From: DAOVVL01 sp965603095
GTDB taxonomy: Bacteria > Pseudomonadota > Alphaproteobacteria > Rhodospirillales > Magnetovibrionaceae
DNA: 64,000 nt
Direction of reading: 5' to 3'
Assembly: GCA_965603095.1 (NCBI GenBank)
Contig: CBFDBQ010000001.1
Coordinates: forward strand, 118,369 to 182,368
The stretch's first letter is position 1. Each line of letters begins with the position of its first letter. Below are positions 18,522 through 27,435 of this stretch, piece by piece. Made by a program: the position numbers and the translations under genes. The notes under the pieces were generated by a model. The model ran no database searches, was not told where the DNA came from, and saw nothing but the letters and a program-made list of their open reading frames with translations.

Positions 18522-18971
18522 TTAAGCGCTTTTGTTGGCGTACTTACCTGCATCAGTAGCCTTTTGAACAACGTCTTTTTTAACTTCTTTAATATCTATA
18601 ATAAACGCAAATGCCATCTGACCGTCAGCATTAAGTTCGGTTATGTAGTCTGGGCTTTCGTTCAAATAAACTGATTTCCCGTCGGTTATCATATATCGGT
18701 GAATGGCTGAATCTGGGCTGATGTTTTTAAGGTCTTTTCTTATTTTATTTATCCCCTCCTTAAGGCGGGACACAGGAAGGCCGCTTTCGAGCAATCTATT
18801 AATAGCCTTAAGAACAACAACGTCCCCAAGGGTGTACTGCCGTTTTTTTCCGCGTCCGGGCGTTGCACGTCCGGAGGGAATCGCAACTCCAGTTCTGTGC
18901 AGATAGTGAACCATCTGCTCCGATTTGAAGCCAGCATATCTTGTTACTTCTTTTGTGCTAAAATATATCAT
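18522..18971 (-). CDS. MerR-type transcriptional regulator
   Basis: The N-terminal winged helix is recognisable: STKEVTRYAGFKSEQMVHYLHRTGV, then GRGKKRQYTLGDVVVLKAIN and LLESGLPVSRLKEG, the MerR helix-turn-helix plus wing. The C-terminal domain (about residues 85-149) is not a known ligand domain to me. I chose the ATG at 18971 (149 residues); an ATG at 19004 overlaps the promoter's -10 and so is unlikely. It diverges from the HNH gene and may control it. The region is more AT-rich than its neighbours. Confidence 0.8.
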   Translation of the reverse strand: MIYFSTKEVTRYAGFKSEQMVHYLHRTGVAIPSGRATPGRGKKRQYTLGDVVVLKAINRLLESGLPVSRLKEGINKIRKDLKNISPDSAIHRYMITDGKSVYLNESPDYITELNADGQMAFAFIIDIKEVKKDVVQKATDAGKYANKSA

Positions 18972-19003
18972 TTTTCTCATATATAAATGTAGTTTGGTGC
19001 ACA

Positions 19004-19031
19004 ACTATATTTAATTATCGCAAATAATCAA
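19004..19031 (-). promoter_or_regulatory. Probable promoter of the MerR-type gene
   Basis: On the minus strand TTGATT (complement of 19026-19031) and TATAGT (complement of 19004-19009) are separated by 16 bases. The start site would fall near 18997, just before the chosen ATG. Confidence 0.55.
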
Positions 19032-19171
19032 TACGCTTTAGTTTTGAATGTCCATTTAATTACTTAGCCACTACATTTTGTGGTCACAGCAATACTTAGT
19101 GGTTACTTAAAATTTGTTGACAAGGGGTGGTGTTAATAGCAGCTTGATGTTGCTAACAGTAAAAAGCAAAC

Positions 19172-19207
19172 GCCCGCTGGCTACCTTGCACGGCATATCC
19201 AACGGGC
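19172..19207 (+). promoter_or_regulatory. Leader hairpin upstream of the HNH gene
   Basis: GCCCGCTGG (19172-19180) pairs with CCAACGGGC (19199-19207), a 9-bp stem with one G-T pair and an 18-base loop. It lies 37 bases before the HNH start, between a TTGACA hexamer (19117-19122) and the ribosome-binding site AAGGAG. It may be an attenuator or an RNA-level switch; no function is known. Confidence 0.5.
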
Positions 19208-19244
19208 ACTTTAATCTCAACCATTAAGGTCAAGGAGACCAACA

Positions 19245-19541
19245 ATGACGTACCGTTATCCATTTAGCAATACCGATGAAAATTCCAAAAAACTTGTCTG
19301 GAACAAAGGAACTCCCATAAAAGGTTACGATCCTGCCGTATGGCGAAGGGATATCTGCAGAGATGCAATGAAATACTCTGACCACGGAGATACCAATTCA
19401 AAATATGGTTGGGAAATAGATCACATTCGACCCGTCTCAAAAGGCGGCCCAGATGACCTTAGTAATCTTCAGCCGCTACATTGGAAGAATAACCGTAGCA
19501 AGGGCGATAATTACCCATGGCGCCGTCAAAACGCTGCCTAA
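19245..19541 (+). CDS. Small HNH endonuclease-fold protein
   Basis: The 98-residue product carries an HNH core: WEIDHIRPVSKGG, then DLSNLQPLHWKNNRSKGD, with the catalytic His of DHI and the Asn/Asn-Lys metal site. No second domain is present. The ribosome-binding site (AAGGAG) is strong. It is flanked by hairpins on both sides and diverges from a MerR-type regulator, so it looks like a self-contained cassette. Possible roles are a homing or defence nuclease or a DNA-repair nicking enzyme; the sequence does not decide. Confidence 0.85.
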   Translation: MTYRYPFSNTDENSKKLVWNKGTPIKGYDPAVWRRDICRDAMKYSDHGDTNSKYGWEIDHIRPVSKGGPDDLSNLQPLHWKNNRSKGDNYPWRRQNAA

Positions 19542-19558
19542 AAAATATTAAAATTAAT

Positions 19559-19601
19559 TCGGGGAAAGTACACCGAGCGAATAGCGAGGGACTTTCCTCG
19601 A
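19559..19601. terminator. Hairpin after the HNH gene
   Basis: TCGGGGAAAGT (19559-19569) pairs with ACTTTCCTCGA (19591-19601) in an 11-bp stem with one G-T pair and a 21-base loop. No T-run follows, so it may be a processing or stability element rather than an intrinsic terminator. Confidence 0.45.
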
Positions 19602-19607
19602 TTTGAT

Positions 19608-19994
19608 TTAGTGTGATGGCCCGCGCTTGGCCCCGCCTTTGAGATGGGCCGCTATTTCATCCATAATCCATTGGATGGTATCATCATCTATCTCGGCTAT
19701 GGCGCCAGCCATAAGATTGGCAAGCTCGGTTGCCTTGGGCGAAAGGCCCGCTGTATCCACCACCACACGGGGGTGAGAGCCCTCGGCCAAGGTTTTTAGC
19801 TCTTCGGCATCATCCCATATAAGCTCGAAATATTCGCATATTTGATGGATTAGCCCCGGCCCCGGACGGCCCCGGTTTCCGTGCTCAAGCGCTGATAGAT
19901 ACGCTCCCGAAACCTTTAGGGCGGTGGCCATTTCCTTTTGGTTTACGCCCTTTTTTTCACGTAAATCCCGCATTTTTGCACCGAACGGGGTCAT
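19608..19994 (-). CDS. XRE-family helix-turn-helix protein
   Basis: The 128-residue product has an N-terminal HTH (REKKGVNQKEMATALKVSGAYLSALEHG) and a helical C-terminus. The start overlaps the Smr stop by 4 bases (ATGA). This pairing of a Smr gene with a small XRE regulator is frequent in alphaproteobacteria; targets are unknown. Confidence 0.88.
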   Translation of the reverse strand: MTPFGAKMRDLREKKGVNQKEMATALKVSGAYLSALEHGNRGRPGPGLIHQICEYFELIWDDAEELKTLAEGSHPRVVVDTAGLSPKATELANLMAGAIAEIDDDTIQWIMDEIAAHLKGGAKRGPSH

Positions 19995-20566
19995 TTATTT
20001 TGCTTCCTAATCCTGATGTAAAGAGCACCTTCGCCACCGTCTTTTGGGGCCGCGTGCCGAAACGCCACAATGCGCGAACGGTTTGGCTCCCCATTCAGCC
20101 AGTTAGGTGTCATCTGGCGCAAGACGCCTATTTCACCAGTTGCCCTTGTTCCCTTGCCGGTTACCACGATTACTTCGCGTTTGCCCGCCCCAAAAGCATG
20201 CTCAATAAAATTTTCCAGCGCGCCTTGGGCCTCAAGCTGGGTCATGCCGTGTAAATCTAGGCGGCCTTCGATTTTAACATTGCCTTTGGCCATACGGCGT
20301 TCGGTTGCTTTGTCCAAGCCCGGCTGACTTTCGTGGCTTAACTCGGGCAAGGGGGCCTTGGGTTTAGCCGCCGTTTGCGGGCCGGGAGTTTGTGCAGATT
20401 TTTTCTTAGGAGTTTTGCCCGGTGGCGGGGGCGGTGCTTTTTTATTTAATAATTCAGCGTCGGCACTGCCGCGCATAAATTCGCGCCCCTTTAGTTCGCG
20501 CACGGACGAGGCCACGCCATCCCACAGGGTGGTATCATCGGTCGGAATGTGAGGTTTTTTTGTCAT
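19991..20566 (-). CDS. Smr-domain protein
   Basis: The 191-residue product has a Pro/Lys-rich N-terminal linker (residues 45-80) and a C-terminal Smr domain: RLDLHGMTQLEAQGALENFI, VIVTGKGTRATGEIGVLRQMTPNWL. Small MutS-related domains have nicking or RNase activity; in cells they are linked to ribosome rescue or DNA repair. It overlaps lutC by 32 bases and the XRE gene by 4, so the three are probably cotranscribed. Confidence 0.9.
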   Translation of the reverse strand: MTKKPHIPTDDTTLWDGVASSVRELKGREFMRGSADAELLNKKAPPPPPGKTPKKKSAQTPGPQTAAKPKAPLPELSHESQPGLDKATERRMAKGNVKIEGRLDLHGMTQLEAQGALENFIEHAFGAGKREVIVVTGKGTRATGEIGVLRQMTPNWLNGEPNRSRIVAFRHAAPKDGGEGALYIRIRKQNK

Positions 20567-21254
20567 CTATTAAAAGTATAACCAATCGTCTTGGCCCGTG
20601 GGCACCTAATAATATTGATTGTTCAATATCGGCGGTGCGCGATGGGCCGGTTATCCAATTTACGGTTCTGGGCATTATTACATCACCCGAATTATCTGTC
20701 CTTATTTTATCCCATACATCTTCGTGGGTGGGCAAAATATCTTCGCTAAAAAGCACAACAATATGAACATCGGGCAAAAAGTTTATGGTAACCGGGCTAT
20801 GGGGCCCGGAAAGCAAAACCAAAGTTCCAGTTTCGCCCACCACCATTTTAGCAACCGCTACGCCCGCACCATCGCTGGGGTCCGCCGGGCCGCTGTTTGT
20901 ATCCTTGTTAATATTTGGGCCCCAATCAAGTGCATTTAATATTGGATGGGGCGCAAGGCGGATTTTGGGCCCTGCTTTACCAACTGCTTTACCAATTGTT
21001 TTGCCAACCGCTGTCATAACTGCGGCTGGAATTTCATTTACTGATTTAAGCTTTATAACCTCACCGTCGGTGCGGGTTGCCTCAGACACAAATTCATCAA
21101 TTAATGCGGTCCCGGTTTTTTTCCCACGCAATGGTATGGGGCCACGAACACGCGCATTAATTCTGGCGCTGGCATTTTGTTCGCGCACATTTTTAGAGCC
21201 CTGAGCATCAAGGGCGGCTGAAATATTTTTAAATATTGCTAATCGTGAATTCAT
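20535..21254 (-). CDS. lutC: LutC/YkgG-type LUD-domain protein
   Basis: LutC is one of three proteins required for L-lactate oxidation in the lutABC system. The 239-residue LUD-domain protein has VVGETGTLVLLSGPHSP and the C-terminal WITGPSRTADIEQSILLGAHGPRR. I chose the ATG at 21254, which overlaps the lutB stop as ATGA; the frame extends six codons upstream. The internal GKTIGKAVGKA segment is made of 12-base repeats. Confidence 0.9.
   Translation of the reverse strand: MNSRLAIFKNISAALDAQGSKNVREQNASARINARVRGPIPLRGKKTGTALIDEFVSEATRTDGEVIKLKSVNEIPAAVMTAVGKTIGKAVGKAGPKIRLAPHPILNALDWGPNINKDTNSGPADPSDGAGVAVAKMVVGETGTLVLLSGPHSPVTINFLPDVHIVVLFSEDILPTHEDVWDKIRTDNSGDVIMPRTVNWITGPSRTADIEQSILLGAHGPRRLVILLIDDKKTSHSDR
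20973..21008 (-). repeat. Three 12-bp tandem units in lutC
   Basis: tgctttaccaac, tgctttaccaat and tgttttgccaac follow each other directly, giving a repeated GK-x-x pattern in the protein. The copies have diverged, so this array is older than the exact duplications elsewhere. Confidence 0.7.
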
Positions 21255-22720
21255 TTGTTTTTTTGTTTCCACAATTCAATAAATGTTTTTCCCTCGGGCC
21301 CCGGCATATCGCGAGTATTGGTCCAGCCACCAATAAACGGTGCGCGGGAAATATAGCCGCGCTTGCCGGAAATTATTTTCCACGCCCTAACTTTAAATGA
21401 CACAATGCCGTGATAAAGTTTTGGCTTTGACGCCACGAACGCCCACAGTTTTAGCCCAACCTTTGCAAGCACGGTGGCCTTGCCCGCGGCAAAAGATTTT
21501 TCCCGGTGGCGGCGCAGTAATTTTGGCAATGGAATACGCACCGGACAAACTGCTTCGCATCGTCCGCATAGGGTTGATGCATCGGGCAGGGTGTGGGCTT
21601 CATCCATGCCAACCATTAGCGGAGTTAACACCGAACCAATTGGCCCGGGATAAACCCAGCCATAGGCATGGCCGCCGACGCTACCAAACACCGGGCAGTG
21701 GTTCATGCAGGCACCGCAACGAATACAACGCAGCGCCTCGCTAAATTCGCTGGCCAAGGTTTTGGAGCGGCCATTATCAAGCAACACCAAATGAAATTCT
21801 TTTGGCCCATCAAGGTCGCCTGGGCGCGCAGGCCCAGTAAAAAATGTCGTATATACGGTCACGTCCTGCCCGGTGGCCGAACGCGCCAAAACTCGCAAAA
21901 GGGTTGATGCGTCTTCCAGCGTGGGAACAATTTTTTCGATAGAGCTAAGCGCAATATGAACCGGTGGTAACGATTGAGTTAAGTCGCCATTGCCTTCGTT
22001 GGTAACAATAAGCGCGGTTCCGGTTTCGGCCACCAGCATATTGGCGCCTGTTATTCCCACGTCTGCTGTTATGAAATCGTTCCTTAATATCTGCCTTGCT
22101 TCGTTCAATAATTGAGCAGGCTCGGAAATATCCCGCGCGCTATCAAGGTCGGTATGGTGATGCCTAAACACATCTTCGACTTCGGATTTTGCCAAATGAA
22201 ATGCGGGCGCAATAATATGGCTGGGTGGTTCGCCGCGCAATTGCAAAATATATTCGCCCAGATCGGTTTCAACCGGGCGCATTCCATTTTGTTCAAGATA
22301 CTGATTGAGGCCTATTTCTTCGCTGACCATGGATTTGCCCTTGGTCACGGTTTTGGCACCGGCGTCTTGGCATATTTTTAAAATTATTTCTCGGGCATCG
22401 CTTGCGCTGGCCGCCCAATGAACTTTGCCCCCTGCGGCGATTACGTTTTCTTCAAACCGTTCAAGATAAACATCAAGGTTAGCTAGAGCATCGGTTTTTA
22501 TTTCCTGGGCCCGGTCACGCAACAAATCAAATTCGCCATTGTCCTTACCACCGCCTAGGCGCTGAATGGCGTCAAAGCGTTTTTGTTGGAAACCTTCGCG
22601 GGTAATGCGCGAAAGTTGCGTTTGCAAATTTTTATCTTGTAATGCCTCGTGCGCGTTGGCGCTAAAATTATGGCAGGTGGGATGGTCGTGGGTAAACAAT
22701 TCACTTTTCTGAGAAGGCAT
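21251..22720 (-). CDS. lutB: LutB/YkgF-type iron-sulfur protein
   Basis: The 489-residue product joins an N-terminal LUD domain (VTKGKSMVSEEIGLN, GITGANMLVAETGTALIV) to a ferredoxin-like module with two cysteine clusters, CIRCGACMNHCPV and CGRCEAVCPVRIPLPKLL, expected to hold [4Fe-4S] centres. It is the electron-transfer subunit of lactate oxidation. lutA overlaps the start by one base (TAATG). Confidence 0.94.
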   Translation of the reverse strand: MPSQKSELFTHDHPTCHNFSANAHEALQDKNLQTQLSRITREGFQQKRFDAIQRLGGGKDNGEFDLLRDRAQEIKTDALANLDVYLERFEENVIAAGGKVHWAASASDAREIILKICQDAGAKTVTKGKSMVSEEIGLNQYLEQNGMRPVETDLGEYILQLRGEPPSHIIAPAFHLAKSEVEDVFRHHHTDLDSARDISEPAQLLNEARQILRNDFITADVGITGANMLVAETGTALIVTNEGNGDLTQSLPPVHIALSSIEKIVPTLEDASTLLRVLARSATGQDVTVYTTFFTGPARPGDLDGPKEFHLVLLDNGRSKTLASEFSEALRCIRCGACMNHCPVFGSVGGHAYGWVYPGPIGSVLTPLMVGMDEAHTLPDASTLCGRCEAVCPVRIPLPKLLRRHREKSFAAGKATVLAKVGLKLWAFVASKPKLYHGIVSFKVRAWKIISGKRGYISRAPFIGGWTNTRDMPGPEGKTFIELWKQKNK

Positions 22721-23523
22721 TATTTATCACCTCCGCCAATGGGAGCAATATTTGTCATGCCCGCCAGCACTTCGGCAATATGATATACTTTTACATTTTC
22801 GCCCCGGCGTGAAAGCCTGCCCGACATATTCATCAAACAACCAAGGTCACCGCCCAACAATGTATCGGCCGGAGTGGCAATGATATTGTCTGTTTTTTTA
22901 TCAACAATGGCGGTTGAAATTTCGCCTAGCTTTATTGAAAAAAGTCCGCCAAAGCCGCAACAAACATTTGCCTCACTCATTTCTATTAATTCAAGCCCAC
23001 TGACGCCGGCTAACAATTTACGTGGCTGGTCTTTGATGCCCAGTTCGCGCAAGCCAGAACATGAATCGTGATAGGTAACAACGCCATCATAGGAAACATC
23101 ACCAATGTCTGCGCCCATTATGTCTACCAAAAAAGTGGTTAGCTCATACGTTCGTTTGGCCAATTCATCGGCGGCTATTTTCCATTTTTTATCATCTTTA
23201 AAAAGTTCCGAATAATGCGCCACCACCGTTCCGGCACACGAACCAGAAGGAACGATTACAAAATCATAGCCGGTAAATGCATCTATTAATGTACGGGCAA
23301 CTTTTCTGGCGTCGTCCAGCGCGCCTGAATTAAGCGCCGGCTGGCCACAGCAGGTTTGGCCATCGGGCACAACAACATGAACCCCGGCGTCGCTTAAAAG
23401 TTTTGCTGCTGCAAAACCAATGTTCGGGCGCATGGCATCAACCAAACAGGTGGCAAAAAGCGCAACGGATTTATTTTCAAAATTTGTTTTCGGGTGGGGG
23501 GAGGTCTGATTTTGCATGTTCAA
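22720..23523 (-). CDS. lutA: LutA/YkgE-type Fe-S oxidoreductase subunit
   Basis: The 267-residue product has the paired cysteine-rich CCG motifs of the family: TCCGQPALNSG near residue 60 and VCCGFGGLFSIK near 190, with TCLVDAMRPN at the start. These bind a non-cubane or [4Fe-4S] cluster as in heterodisulfide reductase subunit B. It lies 2 bases downstream of the mltA stop, so lutA-lutB-lutC-Smr-XRE follow mltA in one long leftward transcript. An alternative start is the second Met (MQNQ). Confidence 0.93.
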   Translation of the reverse strand: MNMQNQTSPHPKTNFENKSVALFATCLVDAMRPNIGFAAAKLLSDAGVHVVVPDGQTCCGQPALNSGALDDARKVARTLIDAFTGYDFVIVPSGSCAGTVVAHYSELFKDDKKWKIAADELAKRTYELTTFLVDIMGADIGDVSYDGVVTYHDSCSGLRELGIKDQPRKLLAGVSGLELIEMSEANVCCGFGGLFSIKLGEISTAIVDKKTDNIIATPADTLLGGDLGCLMNMSGRLSRRGENVKVYHIAEVLAGMTNIAPIGGGDK

Positions 23524-23525
23524 AT

Positions 23526-24758
23526 TTATGGTGCCAAAAGAGATGTGGGAAGTAAAACAAAATACCTACCGCCCCGCTTCATGTTGCCTGCCATACGCCG
23601 GGCATCAGCGCCTGCGCCAAAAAATATGTCGCCCCTAACCACGCCCTTAATAGCGCCGCCGGAATCTTGGGCTACCATCAAACGGTTGAAAGCCCTTGAT
23701 TTATCAAGCGGGTGGGCGGTTTCAAGCCACAGGGGAACACCCAACGGCAGATAGCGCCTGTCCACCGCCAATGAACGCCCAGGCGTTAGGGCGTAGCCGC
23801 CCGCACCAATGGGACCGGGCCCAGTTAGTTCGCTAAAAAAAACAAATGATGGATTTTCCTGAATTAGCCGCCGACCTTTTTCAGGATTTGTACGCACCCA
23901 ATCGGCGATTGAATCCATGGTCAGGCGGTCTGCTGGTATTTCACCCCGATCAATTAGCAGTCTGCCGATGGAGCGATATTTCAGACCGTTTTTTCCAGCA
24001 AAGCCAAGGCGCACAACCGAACCATCTTCAAGGCGAATGCGGCCCGACCCTTGAACATGAAGAAAAAATGCCTCCACCGGATCGGACGCCCAAGCCAGCG
24101 GCCTTAGCGGGGCGCCAGAAGTTCCATTTTCTATGGCCTTGCGGCCTGCGTACGGTTTTAGTTTTCCATTTTCGACCCGACCCCAAATGGTGGCCCCGGA
24201 TAAATCATCATCAAACGCGCCTAGTGATGCGCTGATTAAATCAACCGGACGGGCATACAGCGGGGTTTGGTAAATGCCGCCTTGTTTAAGGCTGCCTTTA
24301 AGTTCCGGTTCAAAGTAGCCGGTAAACAATCCTTGGTCGCTACCCGCATCTGCGTTTTTATCGTTAACTAAATAAGGGGTAAACCAAATTTCAAAAAACT
24401 GTTTTGCCTCTGCCTTATTTGTTCCATTGATTTTTTCAGCCGCCATACATGCGGGCGCCCAATCAGCCGCTCTGCCGCCGGGTATTTTTGCACTGCCAGA
24501 AATTAATTTTCCCGGAGGCATTTTTTTAATTCGTCCACACGATATTAAAAATGCACTTAACGCGCCCTGCTGGTCATCATTGTTCCAGCCCTGCAAGGAA
24601 GCAAACGCCCGTGGTTCAAGCTGAACTGCTTGTTTTTTTTCCGTTTCTTTTTCGGGTGTTGGCGCCGGAACTGGTGCGCCGAAAAATTTTGGAGGGGCAC
24701 AGGCCGCAAGCGACACCATGGCCGCCACAGCCACGATTATTGTGCTTGGCTTAATCAA
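23526..24758 (-). CDS. mltA: MltA, membrane-bound lytic murein transglycosylase A
   Basis: MltA cleaves peptidoglycan glycan strands from the outer membrane. Family motifs are GYFEPELKGS, FLHVQGSGRIRLEDG, LTPGRSLAVDRRYLPLG and the catalytic-Asp region MVAQDSGGAIKGVVRGD. I chose TTG at 24758, giving a clean lipoprotein signal with lipobox LAAC and an 8-base overlap with the Tim44 gene (TTGATTAA); a longer frame to 24884 would bury the signal peptide behind 42 residues. Confidence 0.9.
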   Translation of the reverse strand: MIKPSTIIVAVAAMVSLAACAPPKFFGAPVPAPTPEKETEKKQAVQLEPRAFASLQGWNNDDQQGALSAFLISCGRIKKMPPGKLISGSAKIPGGRAADWAPACMAAEKINGTNKAEAKQFFEIWFTPYLVNDKNADAGSDQGLFTGYFEPELKGSLKQGGIYQTPLYARPVDLISASLGAFDDDLSGATIWGRVENGKLKPYAGRKAIENGTSGAPLRPLAWASDPVEAFFLHVQGSGRIRLEDGSVVRLGFAGKNGLKYRSIGRLLIDRGEIPADRLTMDSIADWVRTNPEKGRRLIQENPSFVFFSELTGPGPIGAGGYALTPGRSLAVDRRYLPLGVPLWLETAHPLDKSRAFNRLMVAQDSGGAIKGVVRGDIFFGAGADARRMAGNMKRGGRYFVLLPTSLLAP

Positions 24759-25449
24759 GGCTACCGGTGGCAACAAGCGCCCAGTTGGGGTCGCGCGAAC
24801 GGGTGTTGCGCGAGAACGTCCAAAAATCAACCACCTTATCAACCCGGCTGTCGTCGCCTTCGATAACTGTACCGTCTTCGTCACGCAACGAACTTATTTG
24901 TTCGCTTTCAAATTTTACCGTAACCATCGCGCTGGCATCTTCCATAGATGCTTCGACTAACTGGGCGTTACTTATGCCAACCAATATTTCTTCGAGGGTT
25001 TGGCTTTTTTCTTCGCGTTCACGAATTGCGTGGCTAAAGTTTGCAAAAACTTCGGCGCTTAATAATGGCTTTAGTGCCTTTTCGTTTCCTTCGGAATAAT
25101 ATGAAAGGATCATTTCAAACGCCATTTTAGAGCCGTCAACAAAATCGCGAACCTTGAACGTGGGATCAACCGCAACAATGGCCAGGATGCCATCTTTCAA
25201 TGGGCCGTCTTCAAACGTATCGGCCTCTGTTGATGCGCTAACATCAATATCTACTGCGGGCGTTTCATCGGCACGATTTTCAGGTAAACGAATTACGTTA
25301 TTTTCGCCGCCCATATCGCCGCCCATATCATTGGATTGATCGCCATCATTATTGCCATCAAAGCCACCGCGGCCGCCAAGCATTGAACGTAATCTGAGCA
25401 CAAGAAAAACTGCGACCAGGGCAAAAAGAATTATGTCAAAATACTGCAT
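24751..25449 (-). CDS. Tim44/TimA domain inner-membrane protein
   Basis: The product (232 residues from the ATG at 25449) starts with one membrane helix (FDIILFALVAVFLVLRL), a Gly/Asp/Asn-rich linker and a C-terminal Tim44-like domain (DPTFKVRDFVDGSKMAFEMIL ... VVDFWTFSRNTRSRDPNWALVAT). Bacterial Tim44 homologues are found in alphaproteobacteria near secB and mltA; the function is not firmly known. The linker includes an exact 12-base duplication (MGGD). The frame extends 20 codons upstream. Confidence 0.9.
   Translation of the reverse strand: MQYFDIILFALVAVFLVLRLRSMLGGRGGFDGNNDGDQSNDMGGDMGGENNVIRLPENRADETPAVDIDVSASTEADTFEDGPLKDGILAIVAVDPTFKVRDFVDGSKMAFEMILSYYSEGNEKALKPLLSAEVFANFSHAIREREEKSQTLEEILVGISNAQLVEASMEDASAMVTVKFESEQISSLRDEDGTVIEGDDSRVDKVVDFWTFSRNTRSRDPNWALVATGSLD
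25305..25328 (-). repeat. 12-bp exact tandem duplication in the Tim44-domain gene
   Basis: cgccgcccatat is present twice in direct tandem in the linker coding region (MGG-x repeated). Confidence 0.85.
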
Positions 25450-25671
25450 ATTGGTTCTCTGGGGTTCCTTAGAGATTGGCCTTGGGTTAATTATAGCCTT
25501 ATCTAACAAGTTAATGGTCTAGCACGTTAAAGATGCTGGATGATTGGGGCAACAGTTGGGCATTATACCTAAGCTCGTCTATCTTTGGGTATAACTGTAA
25601 ACTAATTAAAGCCATGTTGCTTGCATCGGTTTAATTTCAGACTAAATAAGCCTTAGTAGTGAAAGGGGCAA

Positions 25672-26172
25672 GTGTTGGGTTTACTAATTTTATTATTACT
25701 CATTACGGTTCCGCTAATCGAAATTGGCCTTTTTATCGAGGTCGGTGGCTGGGTTGGGGGCTGGACTACCGTTGCCTTGGTTATACTAACCGCGGTGGTC
25801 GGGCTATCTCTGGTGCGGGCACAGGGGCTTGGGGTAATAAAAAAGCTCAATAATGGTATGGGGGGCGGGGTTTTTCCAGCCGGGGCCGCCTTTGACGGTA
25901 TAGCCTTGTTTTTGGCGGGCGCCATGCTATTAACGCCCGGATTTATGACAGATACGCTGGGGTTTTTGCTTTTAATACCGCCGTTACGAACGTTTTTAGG
26001 GAGAAAACTGCAAGCCCGGACACATTTTAACGTCCACGCTGGGCGCGCTCAGCACCCCGGCCAGCCCCATGACCGGGCCCAAGATAGTGTGCGTTACAGC
26101 GAACATCGGGTTGAAAAGGGTGTGGTCATAGAGGGTGAGTTTGAAGAAATTAAAAAAGACGATGACCAATAA
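25672..26172 (+). CDS. fxsA: FxsA family membrane protein
   Basis: The 166-residue product has about three or four hydrophobic segments and the FxsA core IEIGLFIEVGGWVGGWTTV and GAMLLTPGFMTDTLGFLLLIPPLR. In E. coli FxsA limits exclusion of phage T7 by the F plasmid; the general role is unknown. The start is GTG at 25672 preceded by AAAGGGGC. It diverges from the Tim44-domain gene and is followed by secB, the usual alphaproteobacterial order. Confidence 0.9.
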   Translation: MLGLLILLLLITVPLIEIGLFIEVGGWVGGWTTVALVILTAVVGLSLVRAQGLGVIKKLNNGMGGGVFPAGAAFDGIALFLAGAMLLTPGFMTDTLGFLLLIPPLRTFLGRKLQARTHFNVHAGRAQHPGQPHDRAQDSVRYSEHRVEKGVVIEGEFEEIKKDDDQ

Positions 26173-26240
26173 TTAGTGCAAATCTATAATCAATTAATAT
26201 TTTATCACATTAGACCTAGATAAACGGGAAAGTTAATAAC

Positions 26241-26732
26241 ATGGCAGACAGCAACGATACGGGCGCGAACCAACAAAACAACAGCGAAGCCCCGCCCCTA
26301 GTCATCAGCGGACAATACATCAAGGACCTTTCTTTCGAGGCCCCGAACACCCCGATGATTTTCAACAAAATGCAAGAGACCCAGCCGGACCTCAACGTTA
26401 CTGTGGATATAGGGGTCGCTAAAATGGAGGGCATAGAAAACACCTATGAGGTGTCGCTTAACATGGGCGCAGAAATGAAAATAGGCGACGAAGTTGGTTT
26501 TATTACCGAACTAAAATACGCAGGCGTATTTACGATTAATGTTCCCGAAGAAAATACCGGACCAATGCTTATGATCGAATGCCCGCGCATATTGTTTCCC
26601 TATGCCCGCAATGTTATTTCAAACGTAACCCGTGATGGCGGCTTTATGCCACTAACGTTGCAGCCAATTGATTTTGTCGCAATGTACCAAAAGAATGCCC
26701 AAGACAACGCGGCGGCAAATACAAAAAATTAA
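26241..26732 (+). CDS. secB: SecB, protein-export chaperone
   Basis: SecB keeps preproteins unfolded and delivers them to SecA. The 163-residue product shows the family core: QYIKDLSFEAPNTPMIF, AGVFTINVPEENTGPML, ECPRILFPYARNVISNVTRDGGF and PLTLQPIDF. A normal length. The neighbour dnaQ converges 9 bases away. Confidence 0.96.
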   Translation: MADSNDTGANQQNNSEAPPLVISGQYIKDLSFEAPNTPMIFNKMQETQPDLNVTVDIGVAKMEGIENTYEVSLNMGAEMKIGDEVGFITELKYAGVFTINVPEENTGPMLMIECPRILFPYARNVISNVTRDGGFMPLTLQPIDFVAMYQKNAQDNAAANTKN

Positions 26733-26741
26733 ATTGTTTGC

Positions 26742-27416
26742 CTAGGCCCGCCAAATAGGATTTGTCAGGGTATCAAGAAATGCGGCATGGGCCGCCTCTT
26801 CTTCGGCGCTGGGTGCAAATGCGCGCGCCTCGCGCTGGGTTCGGGCGGTAGTATCACCTATGCTTGTTTCGGTTGCGCCAGCAGTTGCAAGGCCAAGGTC
26901 TGTTTGCCTACCGCCAGTAAGTTCCAGATAAACATCGGCCAACAAGCGTGCATCAAGCAACGCACCGTGCAGTTCGCGGTTTGAATTATCAATATTAAAA
27001 CGCCGACAGAGGGCATCAAGATTAGCTGGTGCACCGGGAAATTTTCTTCTCGCCATGCGAACCGTATCGGTTGTGCGATCCATTGGGATTGGATCGCGCT
27101 TCAACAAAGCAAGTTCAGCGTTTATAAATCGCATATCAAATTCGGCGTTGTGAATTACCAATTGTGACGAACCAATAAATTCTAAAAATTCATCTGCAGT
27201 TTTTTCAAACACCGGGTGGGTGCTTAAAAAATCTTCGCTTAACCCATGAATGGCTTCGGCCTCAGCTGGCATGTCGCGTTCGGGGTTTACGTATTGATGA
27301 AAAACCTTGCCAGTGGAAACCCGGTTTATCATTTCGACACAACCAATTTCCACAATGCGATGCCCTGCCTTTGGGTCAAGGCCGGTTGTTTCTGTATCTA
27401 AAGCTATTTCACGCAT
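26742..27416 (-). CDS. dnaQ: DNA polymerase III epsilon subunit, proofreading exonuclease
   Basis: DnaQ removes misincorporated bases during replication. The 224-residue DEDDh exonuclease has Exo I ([11 protein letters not shown]), Exo II ([16 protein letters not shown]) and Exo III ([22 protein letters not shown]). It is shorter than E. coli DnaQ and ends with an Ala/Glu-rich tail; a clamp-binding motif was not obvious. It is part of the ppsR-aroE-coaE-dnaQ block. Confidence 0.94.
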   Translation of the reverse strand: MREIALDTETTGLDPKAGHRIVEIGCVEMINRVSTGKVFHQYVNPERDMPAEAEAIHGLSEDFLSTHPVFEKTADEFLEFIGSSQLVIHNAEFDMRFINAELALLKRDPIPMDRTTDTVRMARRKFPGAPANLDALCRRFNIDNSNRELHGALLDARLLADVYLELTGGRQTDLGLATAGATETSIGDTTARTQREARAFAPSAEEEAAHAAFLDTLTNPIWRA

Positions 27417-27435
27417 ATATTTTTATCTTTTAATT

